A stretch of 64,000 bases of DNA from Siphonobacter sp. SORGH_AS_0500. GTDB lineage: Bacteria > Bacteroidota > Bacteroidia > Cytophagales > Spirosomataceae. The notes below the pieces were generated by a model. It did no database searches, was not told the origin of the DNA, and saw nothing but the letters and a program-made list of their open reading frames with translations. Shown piece by piece: positions 32,968 through 41,243 of the stretch. The first letter of the stretch is position 1, and every line of letters begins with the position of its first letter. Position numbers and translations under genes: made by a program. The stretch spans positions 248,001 to 312,000 of the forward strand of contig NZ_NHPP01000005.1 in the NCBI RefSeq assembly GCF_002838835.1. The letters run 5' to 3'.

Positions 32968-35718
32968 TTAGAAAGTGACAGAAAGGCGGGCGAAGGGCTG
33001 AATCCCTGCACTGCCGTTTTGAATCCCAACTACCGTCGGATTACGCAGGCTGACTACCTGAGAATAATCGCCGAGCTGATTAAAGAGGTTATTGACACCA
33101 GCCGTTACCTGAATGGCCGAAGAAACGCGGTAACCTACCGAAGCGTCCGTTACCCAGATAGGATTGAGTTTTTGGAAGAAATAATCAGGTCGGGGGAAGG
33201 TGGCATTCAGGGCTGTAGCCGTAGTAACCGATCCGAAATATACCGTGCGAAGCAGGTAATTAAAACGTCCCTGACGGTAGAAAGCCTGAAGTGTAATTTT
33301 CTGACCGGGAATGTTGGAGGTAACCCGGGCCTTTTCGCCTTCGTTAAAAATAATGTAACGATAGGCTTCCAACCCTTTGGGTGTATGGACATTGGTTACT
33401 TCATTCTTTACAAAGTTGCCTCCCACCAGAAGCGTTAACTGACCACTGCGGAAGGGTGTTTTATAACTTCCTGTAAACTCAATACCCTTCGTGCGGGTAC
33501 TAAAGGAGTTATAGAAAAACTTGGCCTGTGTCGTTCCCGTTTGCACGAAGAGGGTACGTACTTCCAGGGGTAAATTGGTATCGGTTGCTGAGAAGTTACC
33601 CGTATTGCCTACCCGATTGTTCACCTCAACCAGATACGCATCCGCTGTTAACTCCAGATTCCGAACGGGTTGGGAAGTAAACCCGAAGGTGTACCCTTTT
33701 GATTTTTCAGGCGTTAGGGAAGGGAACCCTAATGCCCGGGTAGCGGCACTTTTGTTGGAAGCCGTTACCTGATCAATAGCCCGGCCCTGCTGGAAACTCG
33801 TGGACGTTTCGGTATAATAGAACTGAGCCAGATCGGGGGCCCGGAAGCCGGTGTTATGCGAAGCCCGGATGCTTAACCAGTTGCTGAATTTGTAACGGGT
33901 GGCTACTTTATAGGTGGTTACGTTTCCAAAATCTGAAAAATTCTCTACCCTAAAGGCCCCCGACAGTAACCAGTTCTGGGTAAGGTTTGCTTCTAGGTCC
34001 AGGTAACCCGCTGAAATGGCCCGGTTTACATTGACCTCGTTGGCTGGACGGAATCCGGCGTGGATTTGTGAGCCGGGCGAAAGACCGTTTAGACCAATGC
34101 TGCCTGCATTATTCAGGTAAGGAATACCTGCCGTCGTGGTATCAATGTCATAAATCGTGCGTAAATCGGCTTTGCTGTAGGATGCTTCCTCTCCCGCAAT
34201 GATCTGATAGGTTTCCACCCGGTACTGGGCACCCAGGGCAACGTTCAATCCTTTCAACACCCGATCAAAGTAACGACTGAAATCAAGGCTGGCCGTGTTT
34301 TGACTGGCGTTATACTTTCCTGCGTCAAACGTAGTTGGGCTTTTCAAACCCAGACTAGCATTGATGGAATTGGTGATGACGTTACCGAAATCATTCTTCC
34401 CATAAACATTCGAAAAATCAACATTCCACCCGTGTACTTTTCCTTTAATGCCCAGCGTCAGAGACTTATCGGTGATGATGTTTTCCATCGCGGGTAGAAA
34501 ACCGTCGGGGTATAAAAACGAGTTGGTTCGCTCACTCCAGCCGGGCAGACGATAGACTGCCGTAAACTGTGAGTTGCGGTGACTGATTCCGCCAAAAGCA
34601 TAGATTTCCGCTTCTTCTTTCAGGGGAATGGCCGCGTTGAAAAAGAGTAACGCGTCTTTGGCTTTGTTAGAACCGCCACCGCGTTGATCAAAAAAGTGCC
34701 GATCAATGCCTCGCTTGGCGAGGATAGCCTCATCAATTTCTTTGGTATAAATGGCATCGTAAGCCCGGGTATTGGCTCCTCCGCCGTAAATCGGGCCGTT
34801 GTACAAACCCGAATCGTCTTTGCCGGGAGTCAGGGAAATTCCTTGCGTGGCAAATTCAGCCGTTGCATTGAAAAAACCGCCTTTGTTACCCAGCGAAAAT
34901 CCATAATTGGCACTGGTTCGCGTCGTAGTTCCATCGCCGCGACGCCGCGTGCTGACGGTTGAGGTTGCCGTTAGTTCGTCGGTGCTTTTCCGCAAAACGA
35001 TGTTAATAACCCCGGCAATCGCGTCTGAGCCGTATTGAGCAGCGGCTCCGTCCCGGAGTATTTCCACGCGTTCAATCGAACCCGTTGGAATAGAGTTCAG
35101 GTCATAACCCGTAGCTCCGTTGCCCAATCCACCCCAGTTAACATTAGAGCTTTTATGGCGACGTTTGCCGTTCACCAGTACTAAGACCTGATCTACGCCT
35201 AAACCCCGTAGCTGCGAAAGATTCAGGGCCGAACCCGCATCCCCGGCATTACTGCCATTGACCGAGTGAAAGGAAGGCGAAACGTATTGCAGAAGTTGGG
35301 TAATACTCACTTGGGGAGCCGATTCTTTCAAGGGTTTCAGATCAATTACATCGACGGGAACGGGAGAATCTGTTCGGGTACGACTGGCGTTTCGGGAGCC
35401 TACTACTTCAATTTCACCCAATTGATTCGCCAAAGATTCCAGCCGGATGACGTATTGATTCGACTCATTCAGAGCCACTTCCTGCGTCTGGTAACCGATG
35501 GCAGAAATAATAAGGGTAGTCCCTTTATTGAACGTAAGCCTGAAGTTACCCTGGACATCGGTTGAGCTGCCATGTGTGGTATCTTTGATGTAAACAGAAG
35601 CTCCCGGAATGGGACCGCTGTCGGCGGAAGAGCTTACATTACCACTGATAATTCGTTGCTGTGCCTTCGTAGTTAAACTGATAATCAGTAAGAAAGTCAG
35701 GTAAAGATAGTGTTTCAT
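32968..35718 (-). CDS. TonB-dependent receptor (non-SusC type)
   Basis: Protein of 916 residues. Signal peptide (MKHYLYLTFLLIISLTTKAQQ), a CarboxypepD_reg-like domain (ISGNVSSSADSGPIPGASVY), a plug domain (VLVLVNGKRRHKSSNVNWGG, RVEILRDGAAAQYGSDAIAG) and a barrel ending in Phe (PFARLSVTF). The plug variant with NGKRRH, GATGYDLNSIP and RDGAAAQYGSDAIAGV is typical of vitamin B12- or siderophore-like and sugar receptors; the ligand is unknown. It forms an operon with the DUF4397 lipoprotein. A terminator at 35769-35793 separates it from the upstream peroxidase gene, and the CTATAG-type element at 35729-35748 lies just before its start. Confidence 0.92.
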   Translation of the reverse strand: MKHYLYLTFLLIISLTTKAQQRIISGNVSSSADSGPIPGASVYIKDTTHGSSTDVQGNFRLTFNKGTTLIISAIGYQTQEVALNESNQYVIRLESLANQLGEIEVVGSRNASRTRTDSPVPVDVIDLKPLKESAPQVSITQLLQYVSPSFHSVNGSNAGDAGSALNLSQLRGLGVDQVLVLVNGKRRHKSSNVNWGGLGNGATGYDLNSIPTGSIERVEILRDGAAAQYGSDAIAGVINIVLRKSTDELTATSTVSTRRRGDGTTTRTSANYGFSLGNKGGFFNATAEFATQGISLTPGKDDSGLYNGPIYGGGANTRAYDAIYTKEIDEAILAKRGIDRHFFDQRGGGSNKAKDALLFFNAAIPLKEEAEIYAFGGISHRNSQFTAVYRLPGWSERTNSFLYPDGFLPAMENIITDKSLTLGIKGKVHGWNVDFSNVYGKNDFGNVITNSINASLGLKSPTTFDAGKYNASQNTASLDFSRYFDRVLKGLNVALGAQYRVETYQIIAGEEASYSKADLRTIYDIDTTTAGIPYLNNAGSIGLNGLSPGSQIHAGFRPANEVNVNRAISAGYLDLEANLTQNWLLSGAFRVENFSDFGNVTTYKVATRYKFSNWLSIRASHNTGFRAPDLAQFYYTETSTSFQQGRAIDQVTASNKSAATRALGFPSLTPEKSKGYTFGFTSQPVRNLELTADAYLVEVNNRVGNTGNFSATDTNLPLEVRTLFVQTGTTQAKFFYNSFSTRTKGIEFTGSYKTPFRSGQLTLLVGGNFVKNEVTNVHTPKGLEAYRYIIFNEGEKARVTSNIPGQKITLQAFYRQGRFNYLLRTVYFGSVTTATALNATFPRPDYFFQKLNPIWVTDASVGYRVSSAIQVTAGVNNLFNQLGDYSQVVSLRNPTVVGIQNGSAGIQPFARLSVTF

Positions 35719-35728
35719 ATATTAATTT

Positions 35729-35748
35729 ACTAAATCTATAGAATTAGT
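35729..35748 (-). promoter_or_regulatory. CTATAG-containing near-palindrome before the TonB receptor
   Basis: ACTAAATCTATAGAATTAGT is palindromic at 18 of 20 positions and ends 11 nt before the start codon. A site at 44842-44861 (ACTAAATATATAGAGTAAGT) matches it at 17 of 20 positions. The core ATCTATAGA is also present at 39622 and 32177. Its closeness to the start codon means it would overlap the leader or block initiation if bound. Confidence 0.45.
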
Positions 35749-35768
35749 AGAATAAATGAGTTGAAAGA

Positions 35769-35793
35769 AACCCGAGCAGGGGAAGCTCGGGTT
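35769..35793 (-). terminator. Terminator after the peroxidase gene
   Basis: A 9-bp perfect stem (AACCCGAGC and GCTCGGGTT) with a 7-nt loop. On the minus strand it is followed by TTTCTTTC, so it ends the tlpA-yceI-peroxidase transcript. Confidence 0.75.
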
Positions 35794-35800
35794 CATTGAT

Positions 35801-36742
35801 TTACTTTTTAGTGAACTGATCGTCGGTCAACGCATGCAGAAACGCCTCCAGATCAGTAATGTCACCTTCGCTTAAATTCAGGGGGGTACTAAGAGAGGGG
35901 TCCCGGTTGAAACCATTCTTGACAAACTGGTCGGGATGGTTGTAATAATTAATGACTTCCCGCAGTGTCTTGAACATACCGTTATGCATATACGGAGCCG
36001 TTAAGGCCACGTTACGCAAGCCCGGAACTTTAAAGTGACCCAGGTAAGTACTGTCTTTTACAATCCTGAACCGCCCCTGATCCAGCAAATCCTTTCCATC
36101 GAATAAACCAATGTTCTTGAACCGATCTGCCGTGAAATCTTCTCCTGAGTGGCAATTGGCACAATTGGCTTTACCAATGAACAGATTTCTGCCACGAATG
36201 GCCGAAGCCGACATGGCCGCATCGTCCCCATTGATATACCGGTCATAGGGCGTATTACTGGTTTCCAGCGTTCGCTCATAGGCCGCAATTACCTCTGCCA
36301 GTTGAGTAGCCGTAACGTCTGATTTATAAAGTTTACGAAAAGCCTTTGCGTAAAACTTGTCGCCATTAAGGCGGGATACAGCTTCGGCGATGGGCAAGTT
36401 CATTTCGGTTGGGTTCGCAATCGGCTCCAGAGCCTGCATTTCTAGAGACGATGACCTCCCATCCCAAAAGAGTTGCAACCGACCTGCCAGATTCATCGCC
36501 GAAGGCGTATTACGTTCACCGGGGGTATTTCGCACACCCAGACTGAAGGACATCGTATCCGCAAAGGCAAATTCGGGTTTGTGACAGGAAGCACAGCTAA
36601 TGGTGCGATCTTCGGAAAGAATAGGGTCAAAAAAGAGCTTTTTGCCCAGTTCTACTTTGCTTAGGGGTTCTTCTGAAGTAATAAACCTGAAGTTCAGAAA
36701 GAGTAATAGAATCCCCCCCAGAGCGAGGAAAAAGACTTTCAT
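35801..36742 (-). CDS. Di-haem cytochrome c peroxidase
   Basis: Protein of 313 residues with a membrane-anchoring or signal helix (FFLALGGILLLFLNFRF). Two c-type haem sites are visible: CASCH in SCASCHKPEFAFAD and CANCH in NCANCHSGEDFTAD. Family motifs include LGKKLFFDPILSEDRTISC, NTPSAMNLA, LFWDGRSSSLEMQALEPI and YMHNGMFKTLREVINYYN. CcpA/MauG-like enzymes reduce hydrogen peroxide in the periplasm using electrons from cytochromes. Its start overlaps the end of the upstream DsbD-N-like gene as ATGA, which suggests translational coupling and a role in oxidant defence together with the TlpA thiol protein. Confidence 0.95.
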   Translation of the reverse strand: MKVFFLALGGILLLFLNFRFITSEEPLSKVELGKKLFFDPILSEDRTISCASCHKPEFAFADTMSFSLGVRNTPGERNTPSAMNLAGRLQLFWDGRSSSLEMQALEPIANPTEMNLPIAEAVSRLNGDKFYAKAFRKLYKSDVTATQLAEVIAAYERTLETSNTPYDRYINGDDAAMSASAIRGRNLFIGKANCANCHSGEDFTADRFKNIGLFDGKDLLDQGRFRIVKDSTYLGHFKVPGLRNVALTAPYMHNGMFKTLREVINYYNHPDQFVKNGFNRDPSLSTPLNLSEGDITDLEAFLHALTDDQFTKK

Positions 36743-37221
36743 TGGGCATTTCGGGGATCAAAATTAAACGCTTGTCGGAAAGGAACGCATAAGCCTTTTT
36801 TATCGTGACAAACCTGACCAGTGATGTAGCCTGTGAAAAAATAATCCAGTTTATCGATTCTGACCTTCTGGCGAAATTCGGCCTGTTTCGTGAAGTAAGA
36901 GACATTCATTTCCCAGGTTTTGTCTTGCTTCGTTTGGGGCGAAATGGGAACGACCGGACCTAGCACTGAATACGTGCCATTAGATACGAACTCGAAATGA
37001 GTGGGCTGAGGACCTATATCTGCCTTAAAATCAGAAGAGTACAAAGACCATCCTTTTTCAACTTTGGCTCTCACGATGAGCTCTACTTCGTCACCGGGCT
37101 GGAGAGCGGTCTTCGATAGCGAATAATCCCATTCGAGTTGCTGAACGCTTTCCTGAGCCCATAGCGAGGTCACACTGGCTAGTAAAACGACTAGCCTAGT
37201 AAAAATTTTTCTCATAAACAA
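36739..37221 (-). CDS. Secreted protein resembling the DsbD N-terminal/DsbC-corrector domain
   Basis: Protein of 160 residues with a signal peptide (TRLVVLLASVTSLWAQ). The body (LQPGDEVELIVRAKVEKGW, LYSSDF, PTHFEFVS, WEMNVSYFTKQAEF) matches the immunoglobulin-like periplasmic domain at the start of DsbD. The two cysteines, near GQVCHDKKGLCVPF, sit where the DsbD alpha domain carries its redox pair. It lacks the membrane part of DsbD, so it would accept or hand on electrons as a separate protein. It lies between yceI (7-nt gap) and the peroxidase gene (4-nt overlap). Confidence 0.8.
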   Translation of the reverse strand: MFMRKIFTRLVVLLASVTSLWAQESVQQLEWDYSLSKTALQPGDEVELIVRAKVEKGWSLYSSDFKADIGPQPTHFEFVSNGTYSVLGPVVPISPQTKQDKTWEMNVSYFTKQAEFRQKVRIDKLDYFFTGYITGQVCHDKKGLCVPFRQAFNFDPRNAQ

Positions 37222-37228
37222 GGAAAGA

Positions 37229-37837
37229 TTATCGACTCGCCGAAGCCGTGCCGCCCGCGTTAGCCACTAAGTTTACATCCAGTTCAAAGTCATTGTGGAT
37301 GGCTTTGTCACCCAGATTTTCGAAGAAATTAGTCGAACGGAATTTGATATCGTATTTGGTACGATCTACCGGAATTTTAGCTGATGCCGTTAACTGGTTT
37401 TTATCAGCCTTTACCGTGGCAGGAAAGCTTACTTCCTGCGTAATGCCCTTGATGGTTAACTTCCCTTTGACCTGCACCTGACCCGCTGCCTGTGGGGTTA
37501 CCGACGTAATCACAAAGGTTGATTTAGGGTGTTTGTCAACCGCGAAGAAATCATCCCCTTTGAGGTGATTGACTAGCTTCTGGTTGTATTCCTGATCTTT
37601 TAAATCTGTAACCGTCAGCGTGCGAAGATCGCTTTCAAACGAACCGCCTTTCAACTTACCATTATCAGCAATTAGGGTGCCGCTGGTAAGGGTAACGTTG
37701 CCATAGTGTTCACCGGTCACTTTTTTACCTTTCCACACGATAGTGCTTTTCTGGGTATCTACTTTGTAAGTAACCGTAGCCTGAGGCTTTGTAAATGCGA
37801 ATGACGCAAGGGCGAGGAGAGCGAGTACTTTTTTCAT
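37229..37837 (-). CDS. YceI-family lipocalin-like periplasmic protein
   Basis: Protein of 202 residues with a signal peptide (MKKVLALLALASFAFTKPQA). It follows the YceI pattern: YKVDTQKSTIVWKGKKVTGE, a strand with GGSFESDLRTLTVTD, HPKSTFVITSV, KGKLTIKGITQEVSFP and KFRSTNFFENLGDKAI. YceI proteins form a barrel that binds isoprenoids or similar lipids in the periplasm. Its first strands begin 124 nt after tlpA, with a strong hairpin at 37900-37926 in between, so its expression may be tuned separately. Confidence 0.95.
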   Translation of the reverse strand: MKKVLALLALASFAFTKPQATVTYKVDTQKSTIVWKGKKVTGEHYGNVTLTSGTLIADNGKLKGGSFESDLRTLTVTDLKDQEYNQKLVNHLKGDDFFAVDKHPKSTFVITSVTPQAAGQVQVKGKLTIKGITQEVSFPATVKADKNQLTASAKIPVDRTKYDIKFRSTNFFENLGDKAIHNDFELDVNLVANAGGTASASR

Positions 37838-37899
37838 GACAAGTTTTGTTTAGGTTTTTGTAAATGTAGTTGATTAGTAGCGAATTATGGTTTTTTAAG

Positions 37900-37926
37900 G
37901 AGTATCGGGTAAACTACCCGATACTC
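37900..37926 (-). terminator. 12-bp hairpin between tlpA and yceI
   Basis: A perfect 12-bp stem (37900-37911 and 37915-37926) with a 3-nt loop, in the 124-nt gap between the two genes. The minus-strand sequence after the stem is CCTTAAAAAACC, which is not a U-tract. It may act as a processing or stability hairpin rather than a true terminator. Confidence 0.5.
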
Positions 37927-37961
37927 GAATACATGGCAAATCAACTTTGACGATCGAACGA

Positions 37962-39251
37962 TTATCGTGCGGCCACATCGCTGCTGGCCGGAGCTTCTTC
38001 AGCAATGTATTTGTCCAGGTCTTTATTCCACTTCTTCACGTAGTTTTTGTAGTATTTCCCCGTTACTTCCCCGGTATAACCCGTGTGGATTTGCTTCACG
38101 GTTCCATCCCGACCAATGATGATCGTTGTTGGGAACGCCATCATTTTATTGAGGGCCGCGAATTTCTCGGAAGCCAGTTTTTTATCCGCAATACCACCGA
38201 AGAGAATGTCGTATTCAATACCGTATTTCTCTTTCAGTTTACCCAGCGTGTACTTGGCGTATTCCAGATCATCTTTCTGTTCAAAACCAACCGCGATGGC
38301 TTCTACACCGCGATGTTTATTGGCCTTATACCAGGGGGAAAGAAAAGCCGTCTGATCCGTGCAATTGGGGCACCAAGTCCCAATGATTTCCACGATGACC
38401 ACTTTGCCTTTGTATTTGGCATCGCTCAGTTTTACGGTTTTTCCATTCAGATCGGGGAAAGTGAAATCTAATTTATTCCGACCTTCCTTCAGTTGAGTCA
38501 GAGCATAGGGATCCGGAAGTTCGGCCTTTTTGTTTTTCGTCCACTCCAGCTTTTGAGTAACGTATAACCCACGATCAATTTCGGCGGATAAGGTTTTGTC
38601 CTCGTTGATTTTTCCTTTGATCAATACGGGATTAGGCCCGGTGAAGCCCGAAAGAACAAATTCATTTCCCTGAACAGTCCCCTCCAGTTCACGGGAATCA
38701 CCCACGACCGTCATGATCACGCCCGTCAGTTTATTCCCCTTTTGTTCGAGTAAAGCGACCTGATTCGCAACCGGTTCTTTACTAATGAGTTTGATTTCCC
38801 ATTTCCCGCTCAGGTTAGCCGCTGGTGCAATGTCTTTACCGGGTTCAACGAATCGGTAAGACTTACCGTATTCCGCCGTAAAAGGCAGCGAGTTACCCCG
38901 GAAGCTGGGCACCAGACTACGGTATTCACCCGTGAGGTGGCCGTCGGGGTGAACCTTAGCTACCAGTGCGGCATCGTACGTATTCATTTTAATAAATAAA
39001 GAATCAGAAGCCGTTTGTTTGACGTGGAAGTGATCCTGACGGGTGCCATTGATGAGGGTGAAAGTAGCGTCTTCGGCTTTATTACCCTTTACTTCAAAAT
39101 TAAAGGGAACCTTCTGTTCGTTAATGGTGAAAACGCCCCGCCAAACGCCTTCTTTCGGGAATTGAGTTTGCTGAGCCTGCGAAGAAAAACCACTGAGTAC
39201 GGACAAAGTAAGGGCCGTGCCTTTCAGGAATGAAATGGCTTTCATTTTCAT
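37962..39251 (-). CDS. TlpA-family thiol-disulfide reductase with large N-terminal domain
   Basis: Protein of 429 residues with a signal peptide (ALTLSVLSGFSSQAQQ). The first 245 residues are a beta-rich domain typical of Bacteroidota TlpA proteins (GVWRGVFTINEQKVPFNFEV, GKWEIKLIS). The thioredoxin domain follows, with active site CPNC in EIIGTWCPNCTDQTAF and cis-Pro in MMAFPTTIIIGRDGTV. CPNC departs from the commoner CGPC. It reduces disulfides in the periplasm. It is the first gene behind the Cys-rich leader ORF at 39381 and the promoter at 39585, and leads an operon with yceI, the DsbD-N-like gene and the peroxidase. Confidence 0.93.
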   Translation of the reverse strand: MKMKAISFLKGTALTLSVLSGFSSQAQQTQFPKEGVWRGVFTINEQKVPFNFEVKGNKAEDATFTLINGTRQDHFHVKQTASDSLFIKMNTYDAALVAKVHPDGHLTGEYRSLVPSFRGNSLPFTAEYGKSYRFVEPGKDIAPAANLSGKWEIKLISKEPVANQVALLEQKGNKLTGVIMTVVGDSRELEGTVQGNEFVLSGFTGPNPVLIKGKINEDKTLSAEIDRGLYVTQKLEWTKNKKAELPDPYALTQLKEGRNKLDFTFPDLNGKTVKLSDAKYKGKVVIVEIIGTWCPNCTDQTAFLSPWYKANKHRGVEAIAVGFEQKDDLEYAKYTLGKLKEKYGIEYDILFGGIADKKLASEKFAALNKMMAFPTTIIIGRDGTVKQIHTGYTGEVTGKYYKNYVKKWNKDLDKYIAEEAPASSDVAAR

Positions 39252-39280
39252 AAATAGATGTGTTAGAAATAGTTAGGAAA

Positions 39281-39304
39281 TGCACTCGCGTTGAAACGCG
39301 TGCA
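39281..39304 (-). promoter_or_regulatory. Bulged hairpin between Cys leader and tlpA
   Basis: The arms TGCA plus CGCGT pair with ACGCG plus TGCA around loop TGAA, with a 2-nt bulge. It starts 30 nt upstream of the tlpA start, so it would be in the leader transcript. It has no strong U-tract after it, but further TGCA copies lie upstream (39301-39345), so competing pairings are possible. Confidence 0.4.
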
Positions 39305-39380
39305 GAGAAAGAAAGCATATACACCAGTGCAGGCAGGCAGATGCAAATGACTTTCGTGATTAGTTGAGGTTGGACGGATC

Positions 39381-39434
39381 TCAGCAGCAGCAGGTGCAGC
39401 AGCGAGCATTGCAGGCGAATAGCTTAGCGTTCAT
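39381..39434 (-). CDS. Cysteine-rich leader peptide upstream of tlpA (17 residues)
   Basis: The ORF reads MNAKLFACNARCCTCCC, with six Cys among 17 residues, five of them in the last six. Codons are TGC throughout, and the stop follows the final Cys. It lies about 143 nt after the predicted start of transcription and 129 nt before tlpA. A second ORF with the same C-terminal feature lies upstream of susC at 44593, also right after a promoter. Runs of one codon at the end of a short leader are the mark of ribosome-mediated attenuation, here by cysteine supply. The sequence supports an ORF; the mechanism is inferred. Confidence 0.65.
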   Translation of the reverse strand: MNAKLFACNARCCTCCC

Positions 39435-39584
39435 GGTTGGTTGTTGGGTTTATAGTTCCTAAAAATGTTAGGCAGGTTAGCACTGATTCCGTTCAGGAAA
39501 GTTGCTAAGGATTCAAAGAGCCTGTCTCTCCACCTTTCTTTATAAGCCGTAACTACTTTTGCAGGGAAGTAATTGAAGACTCTG

Positions 39585-39617
39585 CAAAGATATATACGTG
39601 AAAATACATTATCCAAA
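39585..39617 (-). promoter_or_regulatory. Bacteroidota-type promoter of the tlpA operon
   Basis: On the minus strand TTTG (39614-39617) is separated by 21 nt from TATCTTTG (39585-39592), which matches the -33/-7 pattern TTTG-N19-21-TAnnTTTG. Transcription would start near 39577. The CTATAG-type operator at 39623-39638 lies just upstream of the -33 element, as an activator site would. Confidence 0.7.
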
Positions 39618-39622
39618 TAAAT

Positions 39623-39638
39623 CTATAGATTTTATAGA
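39623..39638 (-). promoter_or_regulatory. CTATAG-containing operator upstream of the tlpA promoter
   Basis: CTATAGATTTTATAGA on the plus strand; the 16 bases are the exact reverse complement of the site before the sulfatase (30731-30746). It ends 6 nt upstream of the -33 element. Shared sequence and position suggest one regulator controls sulfatase and tlpA operons. Confidence 0.55.
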
Positions 39639-39712
39639 CTAATAACGTTTATTTTTTTAGCCAAACCTATTAATCATTTGTCAATCAGTAGATTGAGAAT
39701 TGAGGTTAGATT

Positions 39713-39751
39713 AGGCAGCAGGCATTTATTCAAGCTAGATGCCTGCTGCCT
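39713..39751 (-). terminator. Hairpin after susD
   Basis: A perfect 13-bp stem (39713-39725 and 39739-39751) with a 13-nt loop begins 4 nt after the susD stop. The minus-strand sequence after it is AATCTAACCTC, so a U-tract is weak. It still sits where the susC-susD transcript should end. Confidence 0.6.
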
Positions 39752-39755
39752 GTGA

Positions 39756-41231
39756 TTAATTACGGGTCATTAGCTTATTAGCGGTTAACTCACTGGCTGG
39801 AATGAGCCATACATAGGTAGGATCGCTCGGTACGATGGCCGGTACAGTGCCTTTTGCTGGAAACGTTAGATTCTGCCGGTAAATGTCAATAGAGCGTAAG
39901 CCTTCGCCTAAAAACTCAATGCGGCGTTCTTTTAGAATCGTTTCCAGCAAAGCACTGGCATTAGGAAAGCTGGCGGTAGTCCACTGCGTGGAAGCATCCG
40001 ACCTTGATCGCACGGCACTCAGCAACTGAACGGCTCGGGCATCTACTGAATTGGTCGAGCGGGTTCGTGCCTCAGCAAGGTTCAATAGCACTTCCGCGTA
40101 GCGAATAATTGGAGCTTTGTCGGTATAAGGCGACGGACTCGAGTATTTCGATAACCACTGCTGCCCGCCCGAAGTAACCACAAACTGGCGGCGGGCATCG
40201 GTCGATTTCCAGGTGCTTTCGCCCAGAATTCCTGCCGGGTTCAGGTAATACTCCCTGTTACCTGTCGGTAGGTAGTAAAAGCCAAATTGATTCTGCGTTC
40301 CTGGGTTGTCCTGATTGGTGAAAACGAGCGAGAAGATGCTTTCCGTTGTGGTTTGCGGTACGGCAAAGACCGAAGCAATATTGGCTTGCAAGGCATGCTT
40401 TACGCCCGTGGTGGCCGTAAAGGGAGCAGAAGCGGAAACAATCTTGTCAGCTTCCCGGATTACGTCATCCCATTTAGATTGAGCCAGATAAACTTTCGTT
40501 TTAAACGCAATTGCCGAATTCCGATGCGGATGCGAGACATTGGTCAATTCATCGGTATAATTTAACGGAAGGTTCTGCTCGGCGAAATTCAAATCCTCAA
40601 TAATCTGAGCGTAAACTTCGGCCACCGTACTCCGGGCCAGATCGTTATTCGCTGCATTGGTTTCAGCCTGAAGCCGAAGCGGCAAGCCCGGACTGGAACC
40701 ATTAGAAGTTGCCCCATACGACCGGGCATAAAACTGCAGTACGTAGAAATAAGCCACCGCTCTCACGAACCGAGCTTCGGCTTTGTATTTTAGCACTTGC
40801 TGGTCATAGTTGGCCGGAAACGTAGGAGGTACGAATTTGCTGGCGTTATCATCCAGACCTTTTAAAAATACGTTAACTTTATTAATAGAAGCATAAGCCG
40901 CGTCCCAGATGCCACCCGTCTGCGATTCGTTTTGTGTAAAGCTCCACACGTTAAAACCAGTACCCTGGTTGGCCTTGACATTCAGGAATTCTTCTCCCTG
41001 AATATCGCTATAAATGTGATAACGCCCTCCTAGAAAGGCTCCTGATTTAATGGACGAAGAACTGAATAACCCGTTCACCTGCTGGGCAATGCGGGCAGGT
41101 GTATCGAAAACGACAATGTCGGTGAAAAACGTAGTGGGTGTGGGTTCTAGTTTGTCTTCGTTGCAGGAAGAAAGTGCAAGTACGATTCCAAGGCCTAGTA
41201 CGCGGGACGTATGTTTGAGTAAGTGATTCAT
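39756..41231 (-). CDS. SusD/RagB-like lipoprotein
   Basis: Protein of 491 residues with lipoprotein signal (LGLGIVLALSSC, Cys23). It has the SusD layout: an early YHIYSDIQGEEFLN region, helical TPR-like core (KYKAEARFVRAVAYFYVLQF), FAEQNLPLNY, PIIRYAEVLLNLAEARTRS and the late ERRIEFLGEGLRSIDIYRQ with ending VWLIPASELTANKLM. It binds the ligand of the partner SusC encoded 12 nt upstream. The pair follows a Cys-codon leader, so the import system may respond to sulfur amino acid supply, but the substrate is not visible. Confidence 0.93.
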   Translation of the reverse strand: MNHLLKHTSRVLGLGIVLALSSCNEDKLEPTPTTFFTDIVVFDTPARIAQQVNGLFSSSSIKSGAFLGGRYHIYSDIQGEEFLNVKANQGTGFNVWSFTQNESQTGGIWDAAYASINKVNVFLKGLDDNASKFVPPTFPANYDQQVLKYKAEARFVRAVAYFYVLQFYARSYGATSNGSSPGLPLRLQAETNAANNDLARSTVAEVYAQIIEDLNFAEQNLPLNYTDELTNVSHPHRNSAIAFKTKVYLAQSKWDDVIREADKIVSASAPFTATTGVKHALQANIASVFAVPQTTTESIFSLVFTNQDNPGTQNQFGFYYLPTGNREYYLNPAGILGESTWKSTDARRQFVVTSGGQQWLSKYSSPSPYTDKAPIIRYAEVLLNLAEARTRSTNSVDARAVQLLSAVRSRSDASTQWTTASFPNASALLETILKERRIEFLGEGLRSIDIYRQNLTFPAKGTVPAIVPSDPTYVWLIPASELTANKLMTRN

Positions 41232-41243
41232 AATTAGGAAGGG

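Noticed and set aside
39385-39434. The Cys-rich leader as a metallothionein or RiPP precursor
   Set aside because: It is too short, and its cysteines cluster at the very end, directly before the stop. A leader role fits its position better, though it is not proven.
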